Both the position numbers and the translations under genes were made by a program. From contig JBCFAY010000010.1 in the NCBI GenBank assembly GCA_038562375.1, positions 58,185 to 122,184 on the forward strand: a stretch of DNA of 64,000 nucleotides. Direction: 5' to 3'. How positions within the stretch are numbered: the first letter of the stretch is position 1; each line of letters opens with the position of its first letter. Below are positions 17,385 through 25,391 of the stretch, piece by piece. The notes under the pieces are model-generated. The model did no database searches, had not been told where the DNA came from, and worked only from the letters and a program-made list of their open reading frames with translations. This DNA is from JBCFAY01 sp038562375 (lineage in GTDB: Bacteria > Bacillota > Clostridia > Christensenellales > CAG-138).

Positions 17385-17413
17385 TGGTGAGAGCCGCGGC
17401 GCTGTGGTATAAT
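17385..17413 (+). promoter_or_regulatory. ssrA promoter
   Basis: TATAAT at 17408-17413 is preceded by TGG, an extended -10. The -35 (TGGTGA, 17 bp upstream) is weak. It predicts a precursor about 70 nt longer than mature tmRNA at the 5' end, to be trimmed by RNase P. Confidence 0.6.
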
Positions 17414-17492
17414 AGCGTTAAGGGAATGGGCGCGCCCGCTCGGTGAACGGACGCGCTTGTTCTCCCCAAAGGCCGCGAAAGCGGACGGCATG

Positions 17493-17840
17493 GGGGCGTA
17501 AATGGTTTCGACGGGGATCGTGGAAGCCGGATAAGCGAGCCGAAGCCCCGGACTTCGTAAAAAACGGGAAAAAACAATAACTGCGAAATCTAACAATTTT
17601 GCTCTCGCCGCGTAAGCGGTGAGCGTCCGCACCCGGAGGCCCGCGGCCGGGATGTGGGCGTCATTTTCGCGGGGAACGAACCTGTGTAAGCTTTGCCACA
17701 GGCCGGATTTATGAAGCTACTGAACCGCGGACCCTGCCGGAGGGGGCCGCGCGGAGGGAATGTTAAATCACCGGCTACGCTCGTAGAAAGTCTTGCGGAC
17801 AGGTTTTCGGACAGGGGTTCGACTCCCCTCGCCTCCACCA
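17493..17840 (+). ncRNA. ssrA: transfer-messenger RNA (tmRNA)
   Basis: A 348-nt gene. The 5' end GGGGGCG pairs with CGCCTCC before the encoded terminal ACCA to form the acceptor stem, and AAATGGTTTCGACGGGGAT is the near-universal tmRNA 5' segment. The 3' end GGGGTTCGACTCCCC is the T-arm. The tag reading frame is 17583-17615 and encodes AKSNNFALAA then TAA, ending in the ALAA degron recognised by ClpXP-type proteases. Together with SmpB it rescues stalled ribosomes. Its 3' end is copied many times downstream. Confidence 0.98.
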
Positions 17841-17881
17841 AACTGCCAAGCGCACCCCAAAAGGGGTGCGCTTGGCAGTTT
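17840..17881 (+). terminator. ssrA terminator hairpin
   Basis: A perfect 19-bp stem with loop AAAA starts directly at the encoded CCA end (AAACTGCCAAG pairing with CTTGGCAGTTT, GCGCACCCC with GGGGTGCGC). The trailing TTTGG is a short U-tract. Similar hairpins with a GCACCC/GGGTGC core precede other copies of the downstream repeat. Confidence 0.75.
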
Positions 17882-17895
17882 GGCGGTTGTTCGTA

Positions 17896-18020
17896 GGAGT
17901 CGAACGGGCCGTTAAGAAAACTGTCCGGTGGACAGTTTTTAGGCCCTGGGGTTCTGCGAGGAGCGAACGGCGCGGCGCGGCGCGCAAGCAAGGAGCGAAA
18001 GCGCAGGACCGACTCCCCTC
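17896..18020 (+). repeat. tmRNA-tail repeat, copy 1
   Basis: Starts GGAGTCGAAC (inverse of the tmRNA T-arm) and ends CGACTCCCCTCGC. Between are a short hairpin with CTGTCCGGTGGACAG, TTTTTAGGCCC, and the GC-rich core GAGCGAACGGCGCGGCGC ... GCGCAAGCAAGGAGCG. The two ends pair as a terminal stem. This copy's tail changes to GGCTATA instead of CTCCACCA. Confidence 0.85.
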
Positions 18021-18035
18021 GCGGCTATAGGTTGG

Positions 18036-18172
18036 AAGGAGTCGAACGGGCCGTTAAGAAAACTGTCCGGCGGACAGTTTTTAGGCCCCGGGGTTCTGCG
18101 AGGAGCGAACGGCGCGGCGCGCAGCGCAAGCAAGGAGCGGAAGCGCAGGACCGACTCCCCTCGCCTCCACCA
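18036..18172 (+). repeat. tmRNA-tail repeat, copy 2 with complete CCTCCACCA end
   Basis: Nearly identical to copy 1 (hairpin CTGTCCGGCGGACAG) and ends with the full CTCGCCTCCACCA of tmRNA. Reverse-strand reading of this family yields arginine-rich open frames that are artefacts of the repeat, not genes. Confidence 0.85.
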
Positions 18173-18175
18173 TTT

Positions 18176-18230
18176 GAACAACGGTCACAATTCGAACTCT
18201 TTTGTCCGAATTGCAACCGTTGTTTTTGTT
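18176..18230 (+). terminator. intrinsic terminator after repeat copy 2
   Basis: AACAACGGT and ACAATTCG pair with CGAATTG and ACCGTTGTT, followed by TTTTTGTT. It sits right behind the CCA-like tail, as an ssrA or tRNA terminator would. From here to 18559 there is no recognisable gene. Confidence 0.7.
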
Positions 18231-18559
18231 AAAAGCTCTAAAGTAGGGTGTTCTCGCTAGATGTTCTTGCTCTGTTAGTCGGACCTGCCATGAATAAAAA
18301 GTCTAAAGCACTTAATAAAAATCAAAATCCACGTTATTCGAACTCCTCTGTCCAAAACCAAAATATCTATATTGTCAATGATAAACAATGACATTGAAGC
18401 TCACAGGGATTGAACCTATGGGCTTTTTGTTATGGAAATGTTATCCATCATGCGCTTGACAAACGAGAGATGAGAGCATTATGCTGAAAACAATAGTGAG
18501 CCTCGTGAGCATACTTTAATTTGAGTCCCGCAAATCAAATAGCAAATGGGGTTAAGCGG

Positions 18560-19234
18560 ATGGGATATTATATTGATTTAAGCAAAATTACCCTCGAGGA
18601 ATTTAAGAATAAGTTAAAAAATGAGTATTTACTTCCAAGCCAACAATTTCTTAAAGAAAATATTGATGAACAATTTTCAATAATCCAGAATCAAAATATC
18701 GTAAATTTGCAGCAGTTACAGCAGGAATTAAAAACGAAGGAAAAGGTAAATGCCTTTGCAAAAACCACTTCTATCGGCGTGGATTATTTAACTGTACTCA
18801 GAAGAACAGTGAACAGTTATCATCCGGAGGCAAGAAAGCTTGATCAGTTCCCTTGTATCAGTAGTGAAACCGCACAAAAGCTTGCAAAAGCGGGCATAAA
18901 AACAACCTTGGATCTCTATGACAGGATTATCACTCCGCAAGAAAGAAACAGACTGGCCGACGAATTGGGCATATCCATTGAAAAAGCGTTGTTGCTGGCT
19001 AAGCTGACCGATATTTGTCGGTTGAGGTATGTGAATCAAACCTTCGCATATCTGCTGGTCATGTTGGGATATGATACGGTTGAGCTGATACAAAAGGCGG
19101 ATTATCGTATTTTGCACAAGAAGCTGCTGGAGCTCAATGAAGAAAAAAATATTTTCAAAGGAAAAATCGGCCTGAATGACATGGCGTTTTTGGTAAATGA
19201 GGCCCGGAATGCAACTTTGGATGTTGAATATTAA
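18560..19234 (+). CDS. DUF4332-type helix-hairpin-helix protein (paralog A)
   Basis: A 224-aa protein starting MGYYIDLSKITLEEFKNKLK. The N-terminal part (LLPSQQFLKENIDEQFSIIQNQNIVNLQQLQQELKTK) and the following repeats (LDQFPCISSETAQKLAKAGIKTTLDLYDR) match the DUF4332 layout of tandem helix-hairpin-helix modules, which elsewhere bind nucleic acid or scaffold it. The function is unknown. AT-rich compared with the core genome. Start MGYY is chosen because the paralog at 25392 aligns from that point. Paralog B and a shared 27-bp downstream sequence show that this unit was duplicated. Confidence 0.7.
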   Translation: MGYYIDLSKITLEEFKNKLKNEYLLPSQQFLKENIDEQFSIIQNQNIVNLQQLQQELKTKEKVNAFAKTTSIGVDYLTVLRRTVNSYHPEARKLDQFPCISSETAQKLAKAGIKTTLDLYDRIITPQERNRLADELGISIEKALLLAKLTDICRLRYVNQTFAYLLVMLGYDTVELIQKADYRILHKKLLELNEEKNIFKGKIGLNDMAFLVNEARNATLDVEY

Positions 19235-19300
19235 CCCAGCTTTTTACCGATTTATCCGCTAATTTATATAATGCGGCTAGTGATTCTTTCTTATGGATGG

Positions 19301-19327
19301 CTGCATCTATTTTGTCAACGTTAAACA
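19301..19327 (+). repeat. 27-bp sequence shared by both DUF4332 loci (copy at locus A)
   Basis: The run from CTGCATCTATTTTGTC to AACGTTAAACA is identical to 26059-26085. Each copy lies less than 100 bp after a DUF4332 gene and leads into a tmRNA-tail repeat region. Confidence 0.8.
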
Positions 19328-19510
19328 AAATGCCGGGCGCACCCCTTAAAAGGGTGCGCCCGGCATTTTGGCGGTTGTTCGGAGGAGTCGAACGGGCCGT
19401 TAAGAAAAAGCCACGGTGTGGCTTTTTTAGGCCCGGGGGTTCTGCGCGAAGCGAACGGCGCAGCGCGCAGCGCAAGCAAGGAGCGAAAGCGCAGGACCGA
19501 CTCCCCTCGC
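19326..19510 (+). repeat. tmRNA-tail repeat, copy 3, with leading hairpin
   Basis: The hairpin AAATGCCGGGCGCACCCC/GGGTGCGCCCGGCATTTT (19326-19370) is followed by GGCGGTTGTTCGGAGGAGTC and the repeat body 19384-19510. The inner hairpin here is AGCCACGGTGTGGCTTTTTT. The tail is CGACTCCCCTCGCTTCTATA. Confidence 0.85.
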
Positions 19511-19522
19511 TTCTATAGGTGA

Positions 19523-19598
19523 GGAGTCGAACCCACGCGAAGCGAACGGCGCAGCGCAGAGCGCAAGCAAGGAGCGATAGCGCAGGACCGACTCCCCT
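19523..19598 (+). repeat. tmRNA-tail repeat, copy 4 (short form)
   Basis: GGAGTCGAAC is followed immediately by the GCGAAGCGAACGGCGCAGCGC core and ends GGACCGACTCCCC. The GGGCC...TTAGGCCC inner hairpin is absent. The tail fuses to the end of the XRE gene on the other strand. Confidence 0.8.
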
Positions 19599-19846
19599 TA
19601 TTTTATCTCCTGTTCAAGGTCCCGGAACATATCCGCATCGAAAAAATCAATGACGGAGATTTCAAGTCCGTCGCAAAGCTTTTTGATGGTTGAAATTGTG
19701 GTACTGTTGTTTCTGCCGCTGGTGATGTTGTTAATGGTTGATTGTGTAACGCCGCTTATCGTACCAAGCTTATTTATCGTTATTCCGCGATCCTGACATA
19801 GCTCCAGTATCCGCTCTTTTACAGCTACGCCGATTGTCATATCCAT
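19598..19846 (-). CDS. XRE-family helix-turn-helix regulator
   Basis: An 82-aa single-domain protein. The helix-turn-helix reads ITINKLGTISGVTQSTINNITSGRNNSTTISTIKKLCDGLEIS, followed by IDFFD typical of small Cro/CI-like regulators. The C-terminus is encoded right up to a tmRNA-tail repeat, so the original end may have been altered. It faces the 57-aa gene across a shared operator region and probably represses it and itself. Start at ATG 19846; ATG 19840 is also possible. Confidence 0.85.
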   Translation of the reverse strand: MDMTIGVAVKERILELCQDRGITINKLGTISGVTQSTINNITSGRNNSTTISTIKKLCDGLEISVIDFFDADMFRDLEQEIK

Positions 19847-19857
19847 CACCCTAACTA

Positions 19858-19945
19858 AAATGAGTTAATCTCATAGTAGTCATTCGGAGACGAAAGGATT
19901 AACCCAATTGAGTTGACTTTAACAAGCTCAATGATTATAATGAAC
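19858..19945. promoter_or_regulatory. divergent control region: promoter and TGAG/CTCA operators
   Basis: A rightward promoter TTGACT (19913-19918), 17 bp, TATAAT (19936-19941) is framed by inverted repeats: ATGAG-TTAAT-CTCAT (about 19860-19874) nearer the XRE gene, and TTGAG...CTCAA (about 19908-19932) straddling the -35 box. A third half site, TGAACTCA, follows. This is the expected arrangement for repression by the adjacent XRE protein. Confidence 0.7.
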
Positions 19946-19973
19946 TCAAAAGAGATAGGACGGCATTAAGACC

Positions 19974-20147
19974 ATGAAAGAAGTTACGCTGACAATAGAA
20001 GATTACCTCTATGAGTTTTATAAGAAAGTCGGTGAAAATACCGATGGCATCCTGCCTGAAACGGTCATGGCCGATGCACTGTTTAAGATGGCGGGAGAGG
20101 TATCATTGAATGCTCTATATACAAAGAATACCCTTTATAAAATATAG
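19974..20147 (+). CDS. 57-aa small protein paired with the XRE regulator
   Basis: Encodes MKEVTLTIEDYLYEFYKKVG and continues to ...LFKMAGEVSLNALYTKNTLYKI. The composition is soluble and acidic-to-neutral, with a predicted helical middle. It is driven by the strong promoter at 19913. The TTIEDYLYEFYKKV pattern resembles small proteins found next to XRE regulators in other Clostridia. An antitoxin-like or regulatory partner is possible but unproven. No good ribosome site is seen; AGGA lies 12 bp upstream. Confidence 0.55.
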   Translation: MKEVTLTIEDYLYEFYKKVGENTDGILPETVMADALFKMAGEVSLNALYTKNTLYKI

Positions 20148-20174
20148 CTCGTATTTGAGTTAAGGCTGACTCAT

Positions 20175-20323
20175 CATACGATAACAGGCAGGCACCCGAA
20201 GGGTGCCTGCCTGTTATCGTATGGTCTATAGGTCGAGAAGTCGAACCCTGCGCGGAGCGAACGGCGCAGCGCACAGCGCAAGCAAGGAGCGATAGCGCGG
20301 AACCGACTCCCCTCGCTCAACCA
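20175..20323 (+). repeat. tmRNA-tail repeat, copy 5, with leading hairpin
   Basis: A perfect 22-bp stem around GAA (20175-20223, core GGCAGGCACCC/GGGTGCCTGCC) is followed by GAGAAGTCGAACC, the GGAGCGAACGGCGCAGCGC core, and the tail GACTCCCCTCGCTCAACCA, which ends in CCA but with a different acceptor-like sequence. 20324-20607 holds no gene. Confidence 0.85.
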
Positions 20324-20607
20324 AATCTATCAAGCGAGATTGATCCAATGAGGCCGGTCCGTCAGGACTGGCTTTCGTTGTATCAGTGGGCAAAACAGCG
20401 TGAAATCAAGGGCTTTCGAGGTCATGGAGTCGACTTCGGAAGTCCGTTCCGCTTGCAAAGGGTCATATGGCATCGCCCCATTGCCGGAGCAACGAGGCTT
20501 TAAGCTCCCTTAAATGCACCCCTTTGACGACGTTAAGAGGAGTAATTAAAAGACATAAGGATAATTAGAAATTATACTACCGATAAAAAGTGCTTGGAGA
20601 AACGGAT

Positions 20608-20635
20608 TTGAATTATTGGCGGTATATGATACACT
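20608..20635 (+). promoter_or_regulatory. promoter giving a predicted leaderless lysA-like mRNA
   Basis: TTGAAT (20608-20613), 16 bp, TACACT (20630-20635). The seventh base after the -10 box is the A of ATG 20642, and no ribosome site precedes that ATG. Confidence 0.55.
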
Positions 20636-20641
20636 ATCAAC

Positions 20642-21985
20642 ATGAAACGAACGAAGAAAGCGATAAGTGTTCCGAATATGAACTACCTTAATAATTTCAG
20701 CAGCATTGATCCGGCAACGATCTTAAAAGCAAAGGAAGAATTCGGGACGCCTCTTTATTTATATGATGAAGATCTACTGATAGAAAAATGCCGGACTGTT
20801 TTATCAATGCCGAACGCATACGGCATACGGGTTCGTTACGCTATGAAAGCCAATTCCAATAGGACGCTATTGCAAATAATCGCGCGACAAGGCTTATATA
20901 TTGACGCCAGCTCATTGAATGAGGCGAAACGCGCGGCAGCTGCCGGTATAAGTTTCGACCGGATTTTGCTGACGACTCAGGAAGTACCGGAAGGCCAAAA
21001 TAGAAGCGAATTGGAACAAATGATTCTAAAAGGCCTCAAATATAACGTCTGTTCATTGCGTCAATTGTATCTGGTCGGTGCTTTTGCAAGAGAGAACAAA
21101 ATTGAGCTTTCAATCAGGCTCCATCCCGGAATAGGGTCCGGAGAGTCTGCCACCAGGAATACGGGAGACGACTATTCCTGCTTCGGAATCCATCTGACAA
21201 ATATTGAAGAAGCGCTGCAATATGCTGATAAAGAAGGCATTAAGTTTACGCAAGTCCATGTTCATATAGGTTTCGGCGGAGATCCCGAGATGTGGAGGCA
21301 GAACATCGACCTGGAACTGGGTTTTGTCGGGAAATATTTTCCCGAGGTTGAGATTGTAAGCTTCGGCGGAGGCTTAAAGGAAGCCCGAATGCCTCATGAA
21401 ATTGCCGCCGATATCAGAGAACTGGGACTGTATGCATCCCGTCAAATCGAAAGATTCTATATGAATACAAAACGAAAACTGATTATGGAGATTGAACCGG
21501 GAACTTTTTTGGCCGCAAATTCCGGATATGTGGTAACGAAGGTTTTGGACAAGAAACGAACCGGGACAAACGGCCTGAGCTTTATTATTGTCGACGGCGG
21601 AATGGATGCCAATACCCGGCCTTTGCTTTATGGTGCGCAGCACCCGTTTTATGTTATTTCAAAGGATGGTCGATTGTTATCCTCCGAATATAATGATGAG
21701 TCTAAGGACTTGCTCAACAGATTCGTAGTTGTCGGAACATGCTGTGAAAGCGGCGATTCGTTATGCCTTGATACTCATGCCAACACCGTTCCGCGCCATA
21801 TCGCTGAGCCAGACATTGACGATGTCGTCGTTATAGGCGGATCAGGCGCATACTGCTCGTCCATGGCCCCTTTCAACTATAATTCACATACCCAGATTTC
21901 GGAGGTTCTTTTTACAAAGGACGGTAACCTGAAGCTAATCAGAAAAAGACAAACACTGGAGCAAATCATGCAAAATGAGCTTTAA
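20642..21985 (+). CDS. diaminopimelate decarboxylase-like PLP enzyme (copy 2, divergent)
   Basis: A 447-aa fold-III PLP decarboxylase. PLP lysine in RVRYAMKANSNRTLLQI; HVHIGFGGDP, VEIVSFGGGLKEA, the phosphate-site EIEPGTFLAANSGYVVTKVLD and the C-terminal CCESGDSLC (active-site Cys) are all present, so it looks catalytically intact. It differs widely from copy 1 and has an extra N-terminal stretch. It sits in the AT-rich repeat region without lysine genes. Lysine synthesis, D-amino-acid decarboxylation or polyamine-related substrates are all open. Confidence 0.75.
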   Translation: MKRTKKAISVPNMNYLNNFSSIDPATILKAKEEFGTPLYLYDEDLLIEKCRTVLSMPNAYGIRVRYAMKANSNRTLLQIIARQGLYIDASSLNEAKRAAAAGISFDRILLTTQEVPEGQNRSELEQMILKGLKYNVCSLRQLYLVGAFARENKIELSIRLHPGIGSGESATRNTGDDYSCFGIHLTNIEEALQYADKEGIKFTQVHVHIGFGGDPEMWRQNIDLELGFVGKYFPEVEIVSFGGGLKEARMPHEIAADIRELGLYASRQIERFYMNTKRKLIMEIEPGTFLAANSGYVVTKVLDKKRTGTNGLSFIIVDGGMDANTRPLLYGAQHPFYVISKDGRLLSSEYNDESKDLLNRFVVVGTCCESGDSLCLDTHANTVPRHIAEPDIDDVVVIGGSGAYCSSMAPFNYNSHTQISEVLFTKDGNLKLIRKRQTLEQIMQNEL

Positions 21986-22078
21986 GCTTTAGACGGTGGT
22001 TTAGGTAATTTGCACGCCCTTGACTCTTCCAAAAAGCATTATTCAATTGTATCAATTTTGCACTCTAAATACAAAAAG

Positions 22079-22210
22079 CAACAGCCCTTGTGGGGCTGTT
22101 GTTTTTTGGCATTGGTTGAGGGGAGTCGAACCCGGCGCGGAGCGGACGGCGCGGCGCACAGCGCAAGCAAGGAGCGATTGCGCGGAACCGACGCCTCTCG
22201 CTCAACCAAT
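22079..22210 (+). repeat. tmRNA-tail repeat, copy 6, with terminator and terminal inverted repeats
   Basis: CAACAGCCC/GGGCTGTTG plus TTTTTT (22079-22107) is a textbook terminator for the preceding gene. The repeat body 22111-22210 begins ATTGGTTGAG and ends CTCAACCAAT, an exact 10-bp terminal inverted repeat flanking GGGAGTCG...CGACGCC and the usual core. This copy shows best that the unit is bounded by inverted ends. Confidence 0.85.
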
Positions 22211-22355
22211 GGGAGCCTACCGTTTATACATGAGCCTAAACGGGCAGATGGTGGCTTATCTCATCAAAGAATTTGCAGTTGATTTCCATAGATTTACTGT
22301 TTATTTATTATTTTAAGGCACAGACTAATAATAAATAAATTACAGGAGGTTTAAT

Positions 22356-22523
22356 ATGGACAAAACAAATTTTAACCACAGTATAAAATGCTCGGTAACA
22401 CAGTGTTCTAATCATGCGGAAGGCGGAGACTACTGTGCGCTGAGCCAAATCAAGGTAGGAACGCACGAAAAGAACCCGACAGAGGTCAAATGTACGGATT
22501 GCGAATCTTTTGAGCTACGATAA
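22356..22523 (+). CDS. DUF1540 small cysteine-rich protein
   Basis: A 55-aa protein, MDKTNFNHSIKCSVTQCSNH and on, with Cys in the DUF1540 spacing (KCSVTQCSNH...YCALSQIKVG...VKCTDCESF). The family is common in Firmicutes, often associated with sporulation or metal binding; its function is unknown. AGGAGG lies 6 bp before the ATG. Confidence 0.85.
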   Translation: MDKTNFNHSIKCSVTQCSNHAEGGDYCALSQIKVGTHEKNPTEVKCTDCESFELR

Positions 22524-22562
22524 TACAATAATGCCGTAAATACGGTATTTTTATATTATCCA

Positions 22563-22650
22563 GAGGCTCCGAAGTCCTGCGGGAAGCGAACCGCGCGGCG
22601 CGAAAGCGCAAGCAGGGAGCGATAGCGCAGGACCGGCCCTCGCGTCCACC
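22563..22650 (+). repeat. tmRNA-tail repeat, copy 7 (diverged)
   Basis: The GGAAGCGAACCGCGCGGCGC core and GCGCAAGCAGGGAGCGATAG are retained, and the tail reads GACCGGCCCTCGCGTCCACC. The 5' inverted end is degraded to GGCTCCGAAGTC. Confidence 0.7.
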
Positions 22651-22848
22651 GCGAAGAAAAGCTACTTTGTCTATCACGACGAAGGAGCTTTTTTTATGAT
22701 TGGAGGCAAAACAGGAAAAAGGTAGATTTCTGTACTCGTCCTTGCAGGATGGACTGATGAGGATTCTCCCATTATTGAACTGGTTGTGCCGGGTTCCGGG
22801 TCATGGTATACTTTGATAGCAATATACAGCTTTCTCCAAGGAGTCAAT

Positions 22849-23871
22849 ATGGAGCCACTGTTTACCAACAAATGCACATATACAAAGCCGAATCTTATTG
22901 AGGTTGGCAGGGGCACTTCTTCACATAAAGCAAAGACAATACTTTTTATCGGTATAGGATTCATATTTATCGTCTTCGGACTCCTGACAACAAATTATAT
23001 ATATTGTCTGCTCGGTACCTTGTTGTGCATTATTTACCCGCTGTTTTTAATATGGGCAGTGCGGTATAGCGCAACAAACAGATACCAGCAATTGCAGCAG
23101 CTTTACCACGGTGAGGCTGAATCGGTCACCAGCTTTTATGAGGACCGTCTTGTTGTTCGCTACATCCATGGCGGTTCCGATGTTACGGTCGCTTACCCTC
23201 AGGTTGCTAAAGTGTATGAAACGAAAAATCTGTTTTTCTTGATGCTGTCCACACGTATTGGTTTCATGCTTGAAAAGCAGGGCTTTGAGGGAACGACGGC
23301 GGATGAGTTCGGTGAGTTCATCCGAGCGCGCGCAGTCGGCGAGGGGCAGGCAGATCTAAAAAAGAGGAATCGGAAGACTGCACTCATTAAGGCCATCGTA
23401 CTTTTGGTTTTGCTTGCAATCGGCTTTTCGATCGGCTTTTTGGGTCCGGCGATTGAGAATATAATCCCGAAAACTTTTACATACGGCGATTATTCCATAA
23501 AGCTCACAAATGCGTTTGACGGTTACGACGGCGAATGGTATAGCCGTGACGTGACGGTTTATTGCTACTATGCAGCCGGCGACGACCTTAGCGGAAATGG
23601 TCTGGATTGCGATACAGCCGCAGCTTATCTGCAGGCTGTAAATGATTACTATGGAATTGACAGCGTCGTGACAGCTGACTCCGATAACCGTGCATGGACG
23701 GCATATAAGGAAACATACGACGGAACCGGATATTACAATTATGACTATGTAATTGAATCGGGCGGAGGCTTCTGGTATACTGAATTCTGTTGTCTTACAG
23801 AAGATACCGACAAATATGCGCCTCTTTTTGAGAAGTGGGCGCAGACTATAGCCGTCTCCCTTGCTCAATGA
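22849..23871 (+). CDS. membrane protein with YcxB-like domain
   Basis: A 340-aa protein starting MEPLFTNKCTYTKPNLIEVG. Two helices near residues 28-70 are followed by a YcxB-like soluble domain (EAESVTSFYEDRLVVRYIHGGSDVTVAYPQVAKVYETKNLFFLML). A third helix near residues 180-200 leads to an extracytoplasmic C-terminal domain rich in Tyr and Asp. The function of YcxB domains is unknown. The start is set by AAGGAG 6 bp upstream. It ends directly at a tmRNA-tail fragment. Confidence 0.65.
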   Translation: MEPLFTNKCTYTKPNLIEVGRGTSSHKAKTILFIGIGFIFIVFGLLTTNYIYCLLGTLLCIIYPLFLIWAVRYSATNRYQQLQQLYHGEAESVTSFYEDRLVVRYIHGGSDVTVAYPQVAKVYETKNLFFLMLSTRIGFMLEKQGFEGTTADEFGEFIRARAVGEGQADLKKRNRKTALIKAIVLLVLLAIGFSIGFLGPAIENIIPKTFTYGDYSIKLTNAFDGYDGEWYSRDVTVYCYYAAGDDLSGNGLDCDTAAAYLQAVNDYYGIDSVVTADSDNRAWTAYKETYDGTGYYNYDYVIESGGGFWYTEFCCLTEDTDKYAPLFEKWAQTIAVSLAQ

Positions 23872-23877
23872 TCCAAC

Positions 23878-23898
23878 ACCGACTCCCCTCGCCTCCAT
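23878..23898 (+). repeat. tmRNA-tail fragment, copy 8
   Basis: Only the end of the unit, CACCGACTCCCCTCGCCTCC, is left, joined within 7 bp to the stop codon of the YcxB-like gene. This indicates insertion or recombination at that point. Confidence 0.7.
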
Positions 23899-23989
23899 AT
23901 GGAATGCCTACGGTAAATTGGGCAGTTTTTAGCATATCCGCTTTTCATTCGAATTTCTTTTTCATTGCGTCTTCAACAATAATATGCGA

Positions 23990-24024
23990 TATAATGATCC
24001 AAGCAATTAAATCATTGCTTGGAT
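23990..24024 (+). promoter_or_regulatory. promoter and ArsR-type operator
   Basis: TATAAT at 23990-23995 is followed by a perfect 11-bp inverted repeat, ATCCAAGCAAT (23997-24007) and ATTGCTTGGAT (24014-24024). It lies just ahead of the ArsR-like remnant. Confidence 0.65.
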
Positions 24025-24037
24025 GGAGGCAGATACA

Positions 24038-24169
24038 ATGCCTGTTTGTGATAAACTCATAAAATTGGCGGAGGAATTCAAGGACTGCCGGAAGGCGCTT
24101 ACCGCCATAGGCGACGAACCCAGGCGCCGGTGCATATGGATTTCAACTCCCGACTCTTCCAGAAAGTAA
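24038..24169 (+). pseudogene. truncated ArsR-family regulator
   Basis: Forty-three codons, MPVCDKLIKLAEEFKDCRKA then LTAIGDEPRR. This matches the opening of ArsR metalloregulators up to the first DNA-contact region, then breaks into an unrelated CIWISTPDSSRK and stops. The recognition helix and dimer helix are missing, so it cannot act as a normal repressor, although its promoter and operator are intact. GGAGGC lies upstream. A remnant is much more likely than a functional small protein. Confidence 0.6.
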
Positions 24170-24377
24170 CAAAGAATAGTAATGAATTCAAATTATAGCA
24201 CAAGTTCAAACAGTATTACAGCAGCAAATATAGATGCGGCCGATGTATTTGTGCATGGAAATATTCGGTCCAAAACGACCCTGTTCAGCTAAAGTACGGT
24301 ATGGTTGTGCTGCCCACGCTATGGTGGTATTAGGCAAGGTTGTAAGCTATAATAAGCATGAACAGGATGTGATTTTG

Positions 24378-25358
24378 ATGCCGAATGCCGAGCAGGTGGA
24401 TCTATTAAAAAAAGGCTATGAGGTTTGGAATAAATGGAGAGGGGAGCATCCTGCCTCTGAAATCAACCTATCTAAAGCGGATCTTTCCGGAATGGATTTA
24501 AGAAAAACATACCTCAGAGGTGCAGATTTAAGGGATGCGGCGTTGTGTAGGACCAACTTCCGTGAAGCAAATTTATTGGAAGCAAACCTTAGAGGCGCGA
24601 ATCTGAATGGCGCGAATCTATATCAATCAGATCTGCGGAAAGCCTATTTAAGAGGAGTAAACCTGGTAAATGCGGATATCCGTGATGCGAACCTAAGTAG
24701 GTGCACCCTGATAAATGTAAATCTTTGCGGTGCGAATCTATCGGGCTGCAATATATTCGGTATTTCGGCATGGGACATAAAAACGAATCGCAATACGAAT
24801 CAAACCGATTTGATTATTACTCATCGGTCTAAGCCTGCTGTAACGGTTGACAATATTGAAGTTGCACAATTTATATATTTAATTTTAAACAACAGTAAAA
24901 TTCGCGACGTTATAGATACCATGACGTCTAAAGTCGTACTTTTGCTCGGACGATTCTCGCAAAGCAAGAAAAAATTTCTTGATAATTTAAGAAATGAGCT
25001 CAGATTAATAGACTATATACCAATAATGTTTGATTTTAATAAACCCGCAAGCAGAGACACAAAAGAAACTATTTTGACTTTAGCGAGTATGTCCAGATTC
25101 GTAATTGCGGACATCTCCGAACCCAGAAGCATACCCTTGGAACTTGCGACCATAATACCCAATTTACCTTCGGTTCCAATACAGCCAATAATCAAAAATG
25201 GTGAGGAGCCGTGGGGGATGTACGATAGTATAAAGCATTATCCATGGGTTTTAGATCTGGCGGTTTATGAAGAAAATGAAGATGTGCAAAGTATCGTATC
25301 AAAATCGATTTTACCTGCACAAAAGAGAATTAAAGATTTATATGGGGCAAAAGAATAG
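24378..25358 (+). CDS. pentapeptide-repeat protein with TIR-like C-terminal domain
   Basis: A 326-aa protein. Residues about 29-130 are A(D/N)LXX pentapeptide repeats (LRGADLRDAAL, LLEANLRGANLNGANL), a right-handed beta-helix. After a linker the last 140 residues (KVVLLLGRFSQSKKKFLDNL, IMFDFNKPASRDTKETILTL, SRFVIADISEPRSIPLEL) form an alpha/beta domain seen at the end of other pentapeptide proteins. It resembles TIR-type nucleotide-binding domains; a defence-related NADase or signalling role is an inference. Start M49 of the open frame is chosen as the point where the helical cap begins. It is followed 33 bp later by DUF4332 paralog B. Confidence 0.65.
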   Translation: MPNAEQVDLLKKGYEVWNKWRGEHPASEINLSKADLSGMDLRKTYLRGADLRDAALCRTNFREANLLEANLRGANLNGANLYQSDLRKAYLRGVNLVNADIRDANLSRCTLINVNLCGANLSGCNIFGISAWDIKTNRNTNQTDLIITHRSKPAVTVDNIEVAQFIYLILNNSKIRDVIDTMTSKVVLLLGRFSQSKKKFLDNLRNELRLIDYIPIMFDFNKPASRDTKETILTLASMSRFVIADISEPRSIPLELATIIPNLPSVPIQPIIKNGEEPWGMYDSIKHYPWVLDLAVYEENEDVQSIVSKSILPAQKRIKDLYGAKE

Positions 25359-25391
25359 AAAATTTTTTGCATATGAAGGGAGCAAAGGGGC

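Noticed and set aside
17590..18216. Several arginine-rich open frames on the minus strand over ssrA and the following repeats (for example ones containing WWRRGESNPC).
   Set aside because: They are antisense translations of the tmRNA 3' end and of the repeat core, a well-known source of false gene calls; none has a ribosome site.
22111..22210. tRNA gene ending in CTCAACCA
   Set aside because: The sequence upstream does not fold as a tRNA cloverleaf; it is the repeat core with inverted ends.
17840..22650. CRISPR array
   Set aside because: Repeats are 75-140 bp, irregularly spaced, diverged from each other and separated by genes; no short regular repeat-spacer pattern and no cas gene.
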